Made by a program: the position numbers and the translations under genes
Notes under the pieces: generated by a model
Seen by the model: the letters and a program-made list of their open reading frames with translations, nothing else
Told to the model about the DNA's origin: nothing
Database searches by the model: none
In this document: piece by piece, positions 10,397 through 22,600 of the stretch
How positions within the stretch are numbered: the first letter of the stretch is position 1
How the letters are laid out: the number at the start of each line of letters is the position of its first letter
Origin: Tigriopus japonicus
Lineage: Eukaryota; Arthropoda; Copepoda; Harpacticoida; Harpacticidae
NCBI GenBank assembly: GCA_010645155.1
Contig: CM021320.1
Span: 5,245,587 to 5,309,586, forward strand
DNA: 64,000 bases
Direction: 5' to 3'

Positions 10397-10950
10397 GTAG
10401 GTAAATAGGTCACAAAAAATGGCCACAAGTAAATAGGTCACAAACAAAACGATCGCAAGTAAATAGGTCATAGAAAACGGTCACGGTGGAAAGGTGACTA
10501 TATAAAAAGGTCACGTTAAAAAATCACTTCCATGGGTGTAATTGTCCTCCATCTGCAATATAGTCAAAGCCCGTGGGTAGACCTTGAGAGAAGGGTGTAA
10601 TTTTGACTAGAGAGGGTGAGGGAACACCCTGCTTCATGGTCCGCCGGATTCAGGGCGGGTTGGGAACATTTTCTAAAAATGTTGGGAATGACTATCTGTT
10701 GACTTTACTTATGAGATCATTGCCTTGGCATAATTGTGTTCCACCAAATTAATCTTGGGGTCCCATCGGACAATCTTCAACCAACAAACTTTACAGGGTC
10801 TCTGGGCTTCACCCCCTAGGCTCCAGAGCTCTCCAGAGCTGTGCAGGTCGTGACCTTTTTACCGTTACCGTTTACAGTGACCTTATTATTGTGACATATT
10901 TACCGCGCGTTTTACCAATCAAATTACTGAGTCACGATTAATGACCTTTT
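10397..10950. repeat. Inverted arrangement of aggtca-bearing repeats
   Basis: On the left, a degenerate tandem unit of about 28-30 bp (gtaaataggtcacaa...) is repeated three to four times, placing AGGTCA at 10407, 10435, 10465 and 10508. On the right the reverse complement TGACCT occurs at 10851, 10878 and 10942, with gtgacatatttacc at about 10891 as an inverted copy of the left unit. The pair of arms suggests the ends of an unclassified transposon of about 550 bp. No target duplication was found. Confidence 0.55.
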
Positions 10951-11341
10951 CAATTCAGGCCATGTAGGCGCAAGATGAATGGATTGGCCCCCACTTTTCC
11001 AAAATCTTGCAAGAATAGCTTTAAAAAAATCGTTTTCTGCTTGGTCTAACCTGAGATTCAAATGTCGATATAAGCTGGATCGTTTTTGATTTGAGCTTAA
11101 AATTAAATCACGCTTTCAGTGAGTGAGAAACGCGATATCATGCTAAGAAGAACACTTGTGATTTGTCAAATGGCAAAATATTAGCCTGTACCGTTAATTG
11201 TTAAAGGATGTACCCAATTTTGGTCATAAAGATTCCCATCGCCAAATTGTTTTTTCCATATAAAATCATTTATTTAAGGGCTGATAGGATTCCCTTTCAA
11301 CTCTCAATAATGTTACCTTTTGATTTTCACATTACTTCTAT

Positions 11342-11346
11342 GATGG
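11342..11346. repeat. Left target-site duplication GATGG
   Basis: GATGG immediately precedes the 5' LTR and is repeated exactly at 12284-12288 after the 3' LTR. This is the 5-bp duplication typical of LTR-retrotransposon integration. Confidence 0.9.
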
Positions 11347-11475
11347 TGTATAGTCCTATGCTCGTGCTCTCCCTCTCCCTCATTCCCTACTCGCAAAAAT
11401 TCCAACAGTTCTATATAAACCTTCTTTCCTTCAACAAACAGATAGTCAACTTCGATCTTTCATCATGACTTGACA
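11347..11475 (+). repeat. 5' LTR
   Basis: 129 bp, begins TG and ends CA, with a TATA-like box at 11412-11419. The paired copy at 12155-12283 has the same length and is about 94% identical by eye. Confidence 0.93.
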
Positions 11476-11490
11476 TGGCGCAGTCGGATT
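11476..11490 (+). promoter_or_regulatory. tRNA primer-binding site
   Basis: TGGCGCAGTCGG directly abuts the 5' LTR. Sequences of this type, starting TGGCGCAGTCGG, are known as primer-binding sites in Ty3/gypsy-group elements of insects. This suggests the parent was of that group. Confidence 0.8.
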
Positions 11491-11577
11491 GTCCTATCTG
11501 CGGCCTCTGTCCCAGGAATTCTGTGATCGCTCATCACCTTGGACATGGTGGCAGGTCGGAAACCTGCACCCATGCCC

Positions 11578-12108
11578 AGCCCTTCGCCGCCACCCAAGCT
11601 TCCTGTGGCCAGCCCTTCGCCGCCACCCAAGCTTCCTGTGGCCAGCCCTTCGCCGCCACCCAAGCTTCCTGTGGCCAGCCCTTCGCCGCCACCCAAAATC
11701 CTGTGGCCAGCCCTTCGCCGCCACCTGCTTTCCGTGGTCAGCCCTTCGCCACCACCCGTTTTCCGTGGTCGGCCCTTTGCCACCACCCACTTTCCGTGGT
11801 CAGCCCTTTGCCGCCACCACGTTTTGTGGCCAGCCTTTCGCCGCCCCAAGTTTCCATGGCCGTGGCCTTTTCCCGCCCTTCTGCCGTGGCCTTCTCCCGC
11901 CCTTCTGCCGTGGCCTTTCGCCGCCCTTCTGCCGTGGCCTTTCGCCGCCCTTCTGCCGTGGCCTTTTGCCATCCTTCTGCCGTGGCCTTTTGCCATCCTT
12001 CTGCCGTGGCCTTTCGCCGCCCCCCTTCTGCTGTGGTCTTTCGCCGCCCTTCTGCTGTGGTCTTTCGCCGCCCTTCTGCCGTGGTCTTTCGCCGCCCGTC
12101 AGCCTTTA
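11578..12108 (+). repeat. C-rich minisatellite inside the TRIM
   Basis: Three exact 33-bp units start cagcccttcgccgccaccc at 11578, 11611 and 11644. They grade through shorter variants (11677-11860) into 24-bp units of the form ccttctgccgtggcctttcg from about 11877 to 12108. The strand bias is strong, with C far exceeding G. Confidence 0.92.
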
Positions 12109-12142
12109 TTTTTCCCTGCCCATTTCAGACTCCCAACCCCGC

Positions 12143-12154
12143 CCGGAAGGGAGA
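12143..12154 (+). promoter_or_regulatory. Polypurine tract
   Basis: The run ggaagggaga lies immediately before the 3' LTR start (12155), the expected place for plus-strand priming. Confidence 0.75.
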
Positions 12155-12283
12155 TGTATAGTCCTATGCTTGTGCTCTCCCTCTCCCTAATTCCCTACTC
12201 GCAATAATTCATACAGTTCTATTTAAACCTTCTTTCCTTCAATAAACAGATACTCAACTTCGATCTTTCATCATGACTTGACA
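12155..12283 (+). repeat. 3' LTR
   Basis: 129 bp, the partner of 11347-11475. It is followed by the second GATGG at 12284-12288. It carries AATAAA at 12241-12246, where the 5' LTR has aacaaa. Confidence 0.93.
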
Positions 12284-12874
12284 GATGGTTTCGTTAATTC
12301 TCTGACCACAAGTAAAATTTATATAAAAATAAAATAATTTATAATTTACATAAAAATTTGAGTTTTTTGTCCATTGAAACGAGAAAAAAGTATTAATGAA
12401 ATATTTTCTGTGATTTTCTAAAAAAGAAATTAAGTTGAATCGAACTTCCGTCTATCAATCAATGAGGAAAAAGACTACAATCGATCAATGAATTTACAAT
12501 ATACCTGTTCTCATCTTCAAATCTTGATACATACCCCAATACCTTTAAGAATTGAGTGATGTAACAGTTGAAAGGCGGACGCTCTTACCATTGTTTGTCA
12601 ACGTAGTAGTTATGCAACAAATTTGCATAAAATCCTAAAACAATATGACTTTGAATATTTATTATCAACCCATTATACAAGGGTTGTCCAGATCTCCCAA
12701 CAGTAACTCGTTGGTTGGCCAAATTTCGGATAAGTTTTAATGGTCTAAATTAACATGTATATGATCTATTGTTTACAGGGCAGCGCATTTCTTGTAGCGG
12801 TAGTAAAAAACGCAACCAAACCAATCCCTCTAAAAATTAGGAAAAAATATGCAAAGTTTGCACCCAAAAATGTC

Positions 12875-13050
12875 TAGGTGTTGGCAACCTGTGAGCCCAA
12901 GGGTGGTGTCCAAAAAAAGTGGGCCCGTGAGACATCCATTGGACTGTATTGATGGGCCAAAGGTCTTTGATCGTTGATTTGTGGACCCCTGACAACACAT
13001 AACCAAATTTGCGAACCTTGACCCAAAAGTGGTTGCCGAACCCTGGTCTA
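12875..13050. mobile_element. Small hAT-like element of the ggcaacc family (copy 1)
   Basis: The left end (taggtgttggcaacctgtg) and the right end on the reverse strand (tagaccagggttcggcaacc) share the ggcaacc core. The interior matches 50305-50560 closely, including gtctttgatcgttgatttgtgg. No clear 8-bp duplication remains, so the outer limits are approximate. Confidence 0.65.
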
Positions 13051-16000
13051 CTGTAGATTGATTTTTTTTCAAGTTATCGATCATTTGCAGAAAACATTCG
13101 AAAAAATGTTTTTTATTTATTTATTTTGTTATCGTGGATAGCATAGAGATGTAAACTCGAGGAGAAAAAACGGCGACACTTTTCATTTGTTGAAACACTA
13201 GTTAGGACTGTAAATGAGGAACAGAAAAGCAAGTAACGAATTTAAAAACTGATATGCTTTGGGATGTCATTGTATGGGGATGGAATACCTAATTCCCTTT
13301 TCCAACTCGATTTTTGTTCAGGTGCTCATCTGCTCGGTACGCTTGACTAAAATCGAAACCTAAATTGTACCTTACTAGATACCTAAAATAAACGCCTAAG
13401 ATTACAGAAATAGTTGCTTTGAACAAATTCATAAGTCTCCAGAACAAAGTGCTAGAAAAGTAAATTTACGGCATACTTGAGACTAGCGGCTTGGTGAATT
13501 GAGTGTGATACACATCTGTAGCCGTTTGGACTCACCTGCATATGTTACGAAAATTAGACGAGTAGGTAGACACTGCCTCCAAAGAGACAGTGGTAAAGAT
13601 TTTTGTTGTTATAGACCTCGAACATTACAAAAAAGTTGCTTTCTGTTATTTTTCGACAAAGTCTGCTTTCTCGGGTTTTGTTACAAACGCTTCAACAAAC
13701 ATATTGTTCAGTAAAACTGGTTCACAAAAAAATGACTTTTTCTTCAGATTCAAGAAGGTTCTGTTTTCCTTAGCAATTAGCAAAGAGTAAAAGAACTGAA
13801 ATAAACATGGAAAACCGAATTTACTTTTTGCTTCACTTCTCGGACTTCTAGTCAACGGAATGAATTGAAATTTCCTGTAAGGCTTTGTACTTGTTTGTCA
13901 ACCTGCGTCATCGAACTTTTTATTCTAAACGAAGTATTCCTGCATTTTGGCCATTCAATTTTGTCAAGTAGTTCAATTTTTGTAGATCGTTTGGTGAATG
14001 CAATTTTAATAATCAGTATTAGAAAGTTGTTATACAAAGGTCAGTTTTTCGTTGTTGGGACAAGAAGAAACTAGATTCATGAAAGACGAGATGGTAAACC
14101 ACAGAGTACGTAATGGGTCACCTTGGGAACCTTGCAAGCAAATGACATCTTTAAAGCGAAGGCCGAGAGAGGGGTTTCCAGAGCTAGCAAAGATCTCTCA
14201 CAAAAGGCTCGTGGCACAGGGGAGTATTGTGTCATAAAGAGGTCCAAGTTGAGGCCTACGGCGCCTAATCCGAAATGTCAAGTAAATGGCACATTTTACT
14301 TACGAACAAACGAGCCCCATGAAATGTCACCCCAACCCGCTCGAGCCTTTTAGTCAACAGGACAGAGCCAAAAACAAAGATGTGCCAACGGGATGTTTTT
14401 CTCTTTGCACACATAGAGTTGGAACAAAACTTTTCTCTCTTTTCCGCTCAATATTTCTACGGCCACCCAATGGCATAAATCAAAACTTTTTCCCCTTTAT
14501 TTCTTTCTTCTCGAAATCTGATCTGGTTGGCAAACACAGATGTACCAGAGTGCTTCATGTTATTCTTCCTTTTCCATATCGTGTTCCATCTCTTGTGGAA
14601 GGGTTGGGAAGTTTACATGATTAAAACGAGCTCTGGTTGGATGGTGCATTCCTGAGATTGACCTGGATTTAGTATTGTTCCACTCTTCCATTGTTCCAGT
14701 CGTTCGGATGAAAAGTGCAAGCTTTTGTTCCCCTCCCAACATTTGGTACCCCATTTGGGACCGATTTGAGTCTCTGGTGGCAAGGACGGAAAAGCATTGG
14801 CGGAGCCCAAATGCATTCCCAGGTCTCGTGAGAAATCTTCCCGGATGACTCTGATAACTCTCTAAAGATCTGAAACGTGGCTAGTTGGCCATAAATCTGG
14901 GCCCGATTCCACTCCATCCATTCAGTTATCGTTTACCTGAACCACCCACCGCTGCATTCTGAAACGTTTCGCTGCAAAATTCATAGACAGGCAATAAAGA
15001 GTTACACATGTGCCACGGACTAAAACCCGTGGTAGTTGGCAATGAGTGGATGGAAATACTTGACATTCACATGCATGTGTTCGCAGCTTAATCCAACACA
15101 TTCTCTTGTGTTTCACGTGGCAATTTGTCATACAAATGGCGACTATCAAGATGACAATCTCATTACAACGTCGACGCAAAGCAGTCCTGAACAAAAAGGT
15201 GCGAAATTTGAGACCCTCACTTTTGTGGCCATCAAGCAAAGTTATGAAGTCATTTATCCAGTGTTCAAATTGGAATGACCTGTCAGATTTCAGCAGGTTT
15301 TACGGCAGAATTTGAACCCGATGATGAAGAGTCCAATTACTTTTGGCCAGGAAATTAGTTAAACATGGCCATGTGCTTTTTCTACAAAAAACATAAGTTG
15401 AAGATTTAAAAGATGCCCATCATTGGGAGAAGGGATTTTCATTCAGATCACGATTGATCCGCCTGGCGGAAATGAACCCACTTGGTTTATATTTCGTGGA
15501 TTTCCCCAAGATTTATTGGCCTCTCCACCAAGCTTGGCCGTGCTTCAATCTTTTCCAATGGAATGTTGGAAGCTTTGCTTGGATAGAAAACCGAACTATC
15601 TTTTTTCACTGAAACGTGCGGCAGAACCTGGCCACAAAACGACGAATACGTCTCTCAAGTGTCGATATACTAGTATAAGGAAGGAGAAAACTGCACTTCT
15701 TCTTCTGGTGTGAGTGTGTGCCAACTGGCAACAAAGGCCATTATTCACTCAAATTCATGTTCGTATCCACGCCATAAAAATTCATTGTTCCAACCAGACC
15801 AGAAACTCAACTGGGGAATTTCAATTCGATCTCATTCATTTTTGTCTGCGGACAGCACTGTAAGTTGTAGATGGAGACCTGAGTTTCGTTTGGAACACTT
15901 GGAAGGCATTGTCTGTTCCCCACTGACGATCCATCCCAGCAAATGGGCCAAGTTTGAAATCCATTATAAAGAAGAATGTTCTCTTCTATTTTGGCAAGAT

Positions 16001-18399
16001 AAATTGGAATAAATAACTTATACTGTTCTTTGGCACGTCTCTGCTTTGTTCGTAGTGAAGGCGGTTGCAAGTTGCAACCAGAAATGGGAACAGTTCCACT
16101 CGAAGAAGAAACTCTGGGGATGGACGAGTCGAAGACACGCATTCCTTTGCCAAATAAATTGACAACCAAAGGGAAAGTTCTACAGACAAATAGGCACACT
16201 AATGGACCACAACAACAAGACTCTGCGTAAAAAATAGCCTACAATTACTTGTGCAATAGCATGACTTTGAACATCAACTTTTAACTTGCACTTCTTGGAT
16301 GAGGAACATTAAATTTGTTTGAAGATTATGAAATTGGATGATCAAAAAACCATGACCAAACTGGCTTTCCAGTTTTTTGAATATTATTGAATTCAGATTC
16401 CAGTGTTCGAAAAAAACTAGCATAATTCAAGAAGCACTTCGCGTGAGCTTTGAAGTCATAAATCGTGGGTTAGCTTCTGATACCTGGCGAATGTTCTGGG
16501 AACAACTTTCTTTCATGCTGATAGCAATCATTATTCCTAATTTTCCCACCAGATCTCTTTCTTTTCGTTCCTTGGAAAACAAGACGAATGACTACCATTT
16601 TTCACCCGACAGGAAGGCCCTCAAATGGACTAAATTTTGACGCAAAACGCAAAAGCACATGAATGCAAGGGGTCCATTATTCATCTAGCATTCAGGAGTT
16701 CATTTTCTCACCCGAAAAACCTCATGGGATCCGTCCTAATTTGGTCAGAGGTTACCTACTCCATCCACGCCAAAGTTCTTTCTTTGTCCGTTGGTTGGTT
16801 GGTGGTCGTGCTCACATGATCCAGGTCAAGAAGAAAAGGGTTCTATGCAGCATGAGATGGATACTAAAAAACCAAAGGAAGACGGCCAAAATGGAGCAAC
16901 GTTGGTAGTGGAACAGGATTGCGGAGGAACCTTTTAGTTCACTCTGGCTCCAAGTTTCAATGAGACCGTCCAAGAACGGCGAAGCACTTTCCAAGTTTGA
17001 GTCCAAATTACATGCTAGGTTGATGATGAACCATGTATTCTAGGGTGGTCGGGTGCGTTGGCCCCTCTGTCGTTCCAATGGTTCCTCTGAGTGAGCTCTC
17101 TGCGGTTTCAGAGACTCGGGTTCCAAATTGGAGAGCCTTGAAAGCTCGAAATATGAGAAGAGTACAAACCTTCGAGTGCAGTTTGATCAAACAGAGGGGC
17201 CCTAAACGCCAAATGCAACAACTTGTTGGCTTCATTATTCGAAACCACCGCGGCTAGGTTCCATACATACATAGTGTTCTGACAAAAGTGGAACAATTTA
17301 CAAAGGGTGGAAAAAGTCAGATGGGAAACTTGTAACACATTGAAGGGCCTTAGATGTGTGTCAGTTTACTAACATCGACCCCTTGGTGTTTACGTTGGAA
17401 AGACAGAAGGGCCGGGTAAAAAGTGGAATGTTTTTCTTTTGGCCCAAATCGCGAACATCTCAATGAGCACGCGAGAAACGAAAATGACGATCTCGAATGA
17501 AAGCTCTGGGAATTTGTCCTTGGCAACCTTTGATGCACTTTCGGCATTACTGAAGAGCCTGAAAAGGAGGGAAATTCTTGGGATCTCCTAATTTGCATCT
17601 TATTGGCTGCATTCACTCATTGTGTTCGAAAATCGATTTTTGATGGAACACTCCAAAAAGTTTGTCATCAAGTTCCATGAATGCTTGCAGGAACAAAATC
17701 GAAAACATCCCAAGTTAAACAGACAAGAGCAAAAGTTTTCATTCATAGGGGAATCGATGCATCGATCGAAGGAAAACATTCAAGCGGTCTTGCCTCTCGT
17801 TTTTCCTTCTATCCGATGTGTGGTTTAGCCAACCTAAAAGCAACTTTGGATCGGTTTAAGAGAACGAACATCCTTTTCCAAAGTTTTACCGGGCCCGTAG
17901 CATTCTTTGTCAAGTTGAATGCGGCGGAAAGTTTCAATTAGGCTACTATTTCAAAAGTAATTGGAGATGGTTACATAAACAAGAAAATGGCGATAATCCC
18001 CTCCATGGTAATCCTTCGTCTGCTTTCAGAAATAGATATGTTGGTCGACACTAAATTTCATATATTGGCCACGTATTTAGTGACTAGTGAGAACATTTCA
18101 ATGTCAAACGGTCGGATCAGATCTGGAGTGGAATAATTCGGAGCCAAGCCATATCTACTCTTATCTACTTTTTGATCTCATGGTATTTTTTTAACTTTTT
18201 CCTTAACCCACCTTAGAGCACATGATCCAAGAATTATTGTTTGTGGCTTAACAAGAAAGATTTAAAAAAATCGTGCAAAAATGCTAAAAATAAAACATTG
18301 AAGCAACAGCGATTGAGGCAAAATCCTGAGAGAAGCTGAATTGGAGTTTGATGGCGGTGAAGGCAATCCATGCAGGGGTTCCTGATCCATGTCACTTAT
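13051..18399. other. Long intergenic stretch, no confident gene
   Basis: Short open frames occur on both strands (for example 14123-14353 plus, 15423-15713 plus, 15807-16199 minus). None has a recognisable domain, a long frame, or paired splice sites that I can defend. There is no repeat structure of note apart from scattered AT-rich words. Confidence 0.4.
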
Positions 18400-18407
18400 A
18401 TCATCAC

Positions 18408-19654
18408 TAGGGATGGGCAACAAGTGTGAAAAGATATTTTGGAACATTAACCCATTTTTCTGCCTTTTTGCACTTTTTACCTTTACTTGCACTTTTTATT
18501 TACGATTTTGGCCAAAATTGACAAATTGGTAAGAAAATTTTAGGTTTCGATAATCTAGTAAGTTTTGATAATGTGAAATGAATTTTTAATCAGATCAAAT
18601 TTTAAACTAGTCAAAAAAGCTTTCATTTGCAATCAAACATTCTCAGCACCTTGAAGAAATATGTGCATTTCAGACACAAACCTCACACTTTATTCTCCAT
18701 CTTGGCTTTAGCAATAGCATCCCATCCCCTGACTGAAGAATCTCAGTTCATGCAACCAACAAATATCATACCTAAAGAAACTCAAGTTATATAGTAGTGG
18801 AAGGATCTGACAGATAATGTAGATTGTAGGCTTAGGTTTGATTGCCTACTAAGATCGCTATTTCTAAAAAAGACCCTTATAAACTTGAAAACATCAAGGT
18901 AAGGATAAAACAGTGTAGCGGTACACGGCGCTTAATTGACTTGAAGGCATCATTTTTATGTTCCAAAGATATTTGAGACCATTTTTGAGGTGTAGAGACA
19001 ATGTTGCATATGTAATCGAGTTCTGGTAATTAGGTCAAGGGCCAAATATTGAAGTATTATAACACATGCTTAAAACACATTTATAGATATTTTCTTTGAT
19101 ACAATTGTTAGGCACCCGTGGGTCGCGGGTTGTCTTAGTACTGGTGAAATCTATTTTTTCGTGCAATTTTCAATGGCAATTTTTAACAACATTCTCGAAG
19201 ATCGAAAACGGATTTCGTTTAAGCCATATAAAACAACGGCTCGATAGATTTCGACAACATTTTAGGGACAGACAACCGTGAGACCACCTTAGGAAAAGAA
19301 AATTTTGAAGATTGTTTCCTAGTATATTTTAAATACCTTTTTACCCTTTATCTGGTCGTGAGTTAATAGAATTAATTAAAAGTAAGTCAATTATTTGTGC
19401 GGCTTTGTTTCTTCATCTCAAAACTAATTTCAGATGTCTTTCAAACTGGTTAATGACTTCTCCATCCCAATTAAGCGCCGTGGGTACTCCATAAAAGACT
19501 TTTTTAAGTCCAAATGCAAGTTATTTGCTCTTTTTTCGACGTTTATTTGCACTTTGAACCTTTTTGTGTACTTTGTTTTGCACTTTTGGGTGCATTTTTC
19601 TGCAACTTTTGATAGCTAAAAGGGTAAATTTATTTGCACTTTTTTCTCTTCCTA
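18408..19654. mobile_element. hAT-like transposon with 8-bp duplication ATCATCAC
   Basis: ATCATCAC occurs at 18400-18407 and 19655-19662, directly outside ends reading TAGGGATGGG on the left and TAGGAAGAG on the reverse strand at the right. Subterminal regions on both sides are rich in gcacttttt words. A separate foldback element sits inside (18924-19482). No transposase frame remains. Confidence 0.85.
18924..19482. mobile_element. Foldback element, CAC termini, 4-bp duplication GGTA (copy A)
   Basis: The ends are the perfect inverted 15-mer CACGGCGCTTAATTG. GGTA lies immediately outside on both sides (18920-18923, 19483-19486). The arms are diverged beyond the first 60 bp or so. A related copy lies at 53483-54051 inside a different hAT. 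CAC ends with a 4-bp duplication are compatible with the CACTA/Mirage/Chapaev superfamily, Chapaev branch. That assignment is an inference. Confidence 0.8.
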
Positions 19655-19662
19655 ATCATCAC

Positions 19663-22600
19663 TTAACTCTGGGGAGCAAGAAAAAGTTGGAAGAGACAAA
19701 ATAAGCATCTCTCTCAGCCTAATTGGCCAAAGAACAAGACGAAAGATATTGAATTATATTGACATCAAAATAAATGCAAGGATTGCTTTCTACAATCTCA
19801 CTACGCCTAGCTGATCAAAAAATTGGCCTGTAAAATGTCTTTTAGGTCAATTTGATGCACTTATTCACGTCATAGTAGGTACACACCTAAGGCATAATCT
19901 TTTTCATCACTTATCGAACAAAAGAGCTTCCGGGCAAAATATTGTTTTAATAGGCTTTTTGCAAGCCAAGGCAGACAAGCAAATTGCAAATGGAGTTTAA
20001 AGAAACAAAAAAAAAAGACACAAAATTGTTTTCAGTAAACAAGATATATCATTAATATAACTGAAACAACAAAGTACTTTCAAAAAAATTTGGTTTTGGT
20101 TGAACTTTTAGCACTTGGTGTTTTTTACAATGTCTTGCGTAAACATCTATTCATTTCCAGTTACTGCACATGAACAGTTAGTTAATCAATTGTAATTAAC
20201 AGCATTTTTCACGTGATTTACCGTACTCTGGTCACAATGTAGAATTTTGTTCAATTCAATTTGTCAAATTGAAGAATCAAAATATGAGCTCGATTGCACT
20301 GATTTCAAGTGTTTTATCCAAGGCAAAGTTGATATTCATGCATCTCATCAACATGATGTTGATGGAATGAAGGATAAATGTAAACATGGAAAAGCATCTT
20401 AAAATATCCAATTGGGGGAAGGATATTTCATGAAAACTAAATCAGAATTGCCGTTTTGATCCCGGAAATTTTGTTCTTGATCAAACGCAATGAGCTAACC
20501 CTTTTTCTACTGCATATCAGAGGGAGAAGGAAGGATGAGCAGAAGATGGAGGCACTGAAATCCTGACTTTAATCCAAATGTAAACTACTTTTGCATACTT
20601 TAAAAATAGTTCTTGACTGGTAGCATTCTTCGTCTGTGGGCTAGTACGTAATGGAGTTAGACGGTTAAAAAAATCACATCAATAATCGATTTCTCCATCT
20701 TTGCAAACGTAGGAACGTAGGAAACAAGAAAAGGAAGACAAATAAAAACACAAGAAGTATTTGGCCTTACCTCTTTCTTGACTGGTTCTCTTTGTCCCCA
20801 AAACCCAATTTTTTGTCTACATCTACTTCAAATGAGCACTAATCAGGCAATGGAAAAAAAAATCTGGCGTGTGACAGAAATCCGACGACTTTTTGTGGGT
20901 ATCAAGCAAGCTATTAGAGCAACCAACCAACGACTGTTCGGTGAAGATTTGTGGGTTCGATGATTCTCAGCCCACAAAAGACGTACAGAGCACTGTTGTC
21001 AGAATGGCTTCTACGTCATTGAACTTTGTCTCCATGTGGGGGATTTTGGACCTTGTCGTAAATGGTTGCAAACTCAAGCAATGGAAGAGTTAATGAGTTT
21101 CCGTGTCCTTTTCGCTGTTAGTGGTTGGAAGCTGCTTGTGGCCTATTGGTTTGCTTCCCTTCATGCCAACCTCAATCGCTTTTGAAGTCCCAACATTTTG
21201 GGCTTCAGGAGGAAGAAAACCTTGAAACAGAGCCCATATTGAGGCCTCATTTGCCAAGGAAATCCCGATTCCGCCACAACGAGGGAATGGAAAGCGGGGT
21301 TTTAAAGCCCATTAAACGGCTCATACTCCCGTCGAAAATGTCCTTTTAGCATCCTACGGTCTCAGATGAGCGAAATGTCTCTTCTGGTTAATGGCTCCCA
21401 GATATTGCAGGTCTCAACGGACCAATTCTTAAGCTCACCTTGGTTTTCTTTCCAATCAACCTGAGGCCTAGTCTCCGCAAATTCTGGTTCATTCTTCCAG
21501 GCCTATTTTCCACATGGGCCAAACTCTCATACGATGAAACTCAAATGAATCACCGTTTCGTTGTTCCTTATGCGATAGAGTTTTGGGCTTTGGAATCAGA
21601 TACCAACTTTGGGCAAAACTGGACGTGGCCGAACTTCAGCTTGAAACATGTCCTCATTTCCAAATGAGTGCATTTTCGATGTTTCCAAATTGTTTATTTA
21701 ACGGCAGGCGGTGGAGCAACTCGGTGTGGAAGGAACGAGGAGCTCCCTTGGGCAAATTTTGGCACTTCTTCTCTCGTTCGTTCCATTCGTCCCATGCATA
21801 AAAGTTGGTGCGAAGTCGAAAGGTCCATTGACTACAACGGAGTTTGAAACTGCCAAATCTGAAGAGAGAGAGAGAGAGAGGGACTTTTTGGTATTTACTG
21901 CTGAGTGGGAAAGCAAATATTTGCAACAAAATTGAATGAAGAATTTTCAAAGCTTTTTCCGTCTCTCTTGCCTTTGTCGGTTGATGGTAAACTCCTTGGA
22001 ACTCTTTTTCCCGAATCTTTGACATTTCCGAGGCAACCCGGATATTCCTTTGATTTTCTGCTATTCATTAGTACTTGATTTGAGAATTCTCAAGCTCATA
22101 TTTTATACATCCATTTTTACATAAGCTCCCTTAACCGTTCAAATTCGTTCGGAAAGATTCATCTTTAATTAACTTCCGCCCCAACAAAGTTCACATGTTT
22201 AAGTTGCAATCCTCTTTTTCTTGCAATTGATCAATCATAAACCATGGATGTGTAGATCAACCTCATTTTGTCAACCTTCTGTTTGTCTAGAGTGCGTTAA
22301 AAATCAGGACACCTTCAGGTGTAACAAATTGCACTTGCGCACATTTCATAGTTTGACTTTGACGTTCGGGCAACAAAGTACGGCTTCGTTCCAAAAAAGA
22401 ATTCTTTTCTAAGCCATTGAAGTTAATGTTGGCATACAAAGCTATTTATGCCAGTGAGCTCGTGCACTCGTCACCATATTTATTCGAGTGGAGCCCTATT
22501 CGTTCACTCAAAATAAAGTGATACGATTGCATTCTGGGTGCATTTGAACCATGTTCCATTGGTTGAAGACGCGGGATTTTCGCTGAGGCAGACTGTTGGA

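Larger units (their letters stand above)
11475..12161 (+). pseudogene. Open frame in the TRIM: short Cys/His motif plus repeat-encoded tail
   Basis: An ATG formed by the last base of the LTR and the first bases of the primer site opens a 228-codon frame. Its first 25 residues contain C6-x2-C9-x10-H20-x3-H24, which resembles a C2H2 finger or a decayed gag-type zinc motif. From about residue 35 the frame is translated minisatellite (Ala/Pro/Ser/Arg-rich). The other two plus frames and one minus frame are also open across the array, so openness alone is weak evidence of coding. A translated product is not established. Confidence 0.3.
11347..12283 (+). mobile_element. Complete LTR mini-retrotransposon (TRIM), 937 bp
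   Basis: The two ends are 129-bp direct repeats starting TGTATAG and ending TTGACA. They differ at about eight positions and are flanked by GATGG on both sides. The first LTR is followed without a gap by a primer-binding site, and the second is preceded by a purine tract. Each LTR carries a TATA-like motif (tatataaa at 11412-11419 in the 5' LTR) and a possible polyadenylation signal (aataaa at 12241-12246 in the 3' LTR). There is no reverse transcriptase, integrase or protease, so the element would need enzymes from another element. The internal region is mainly a C-rich minisatellite. Confidence 0.92.

Noticed and set aside
11463..11996. 177-codon Gly/Arg/His-rich minus frame
   Set aside because: It is the reverse strand of the TRIM minisatellite; all repeat frames are open by composition.
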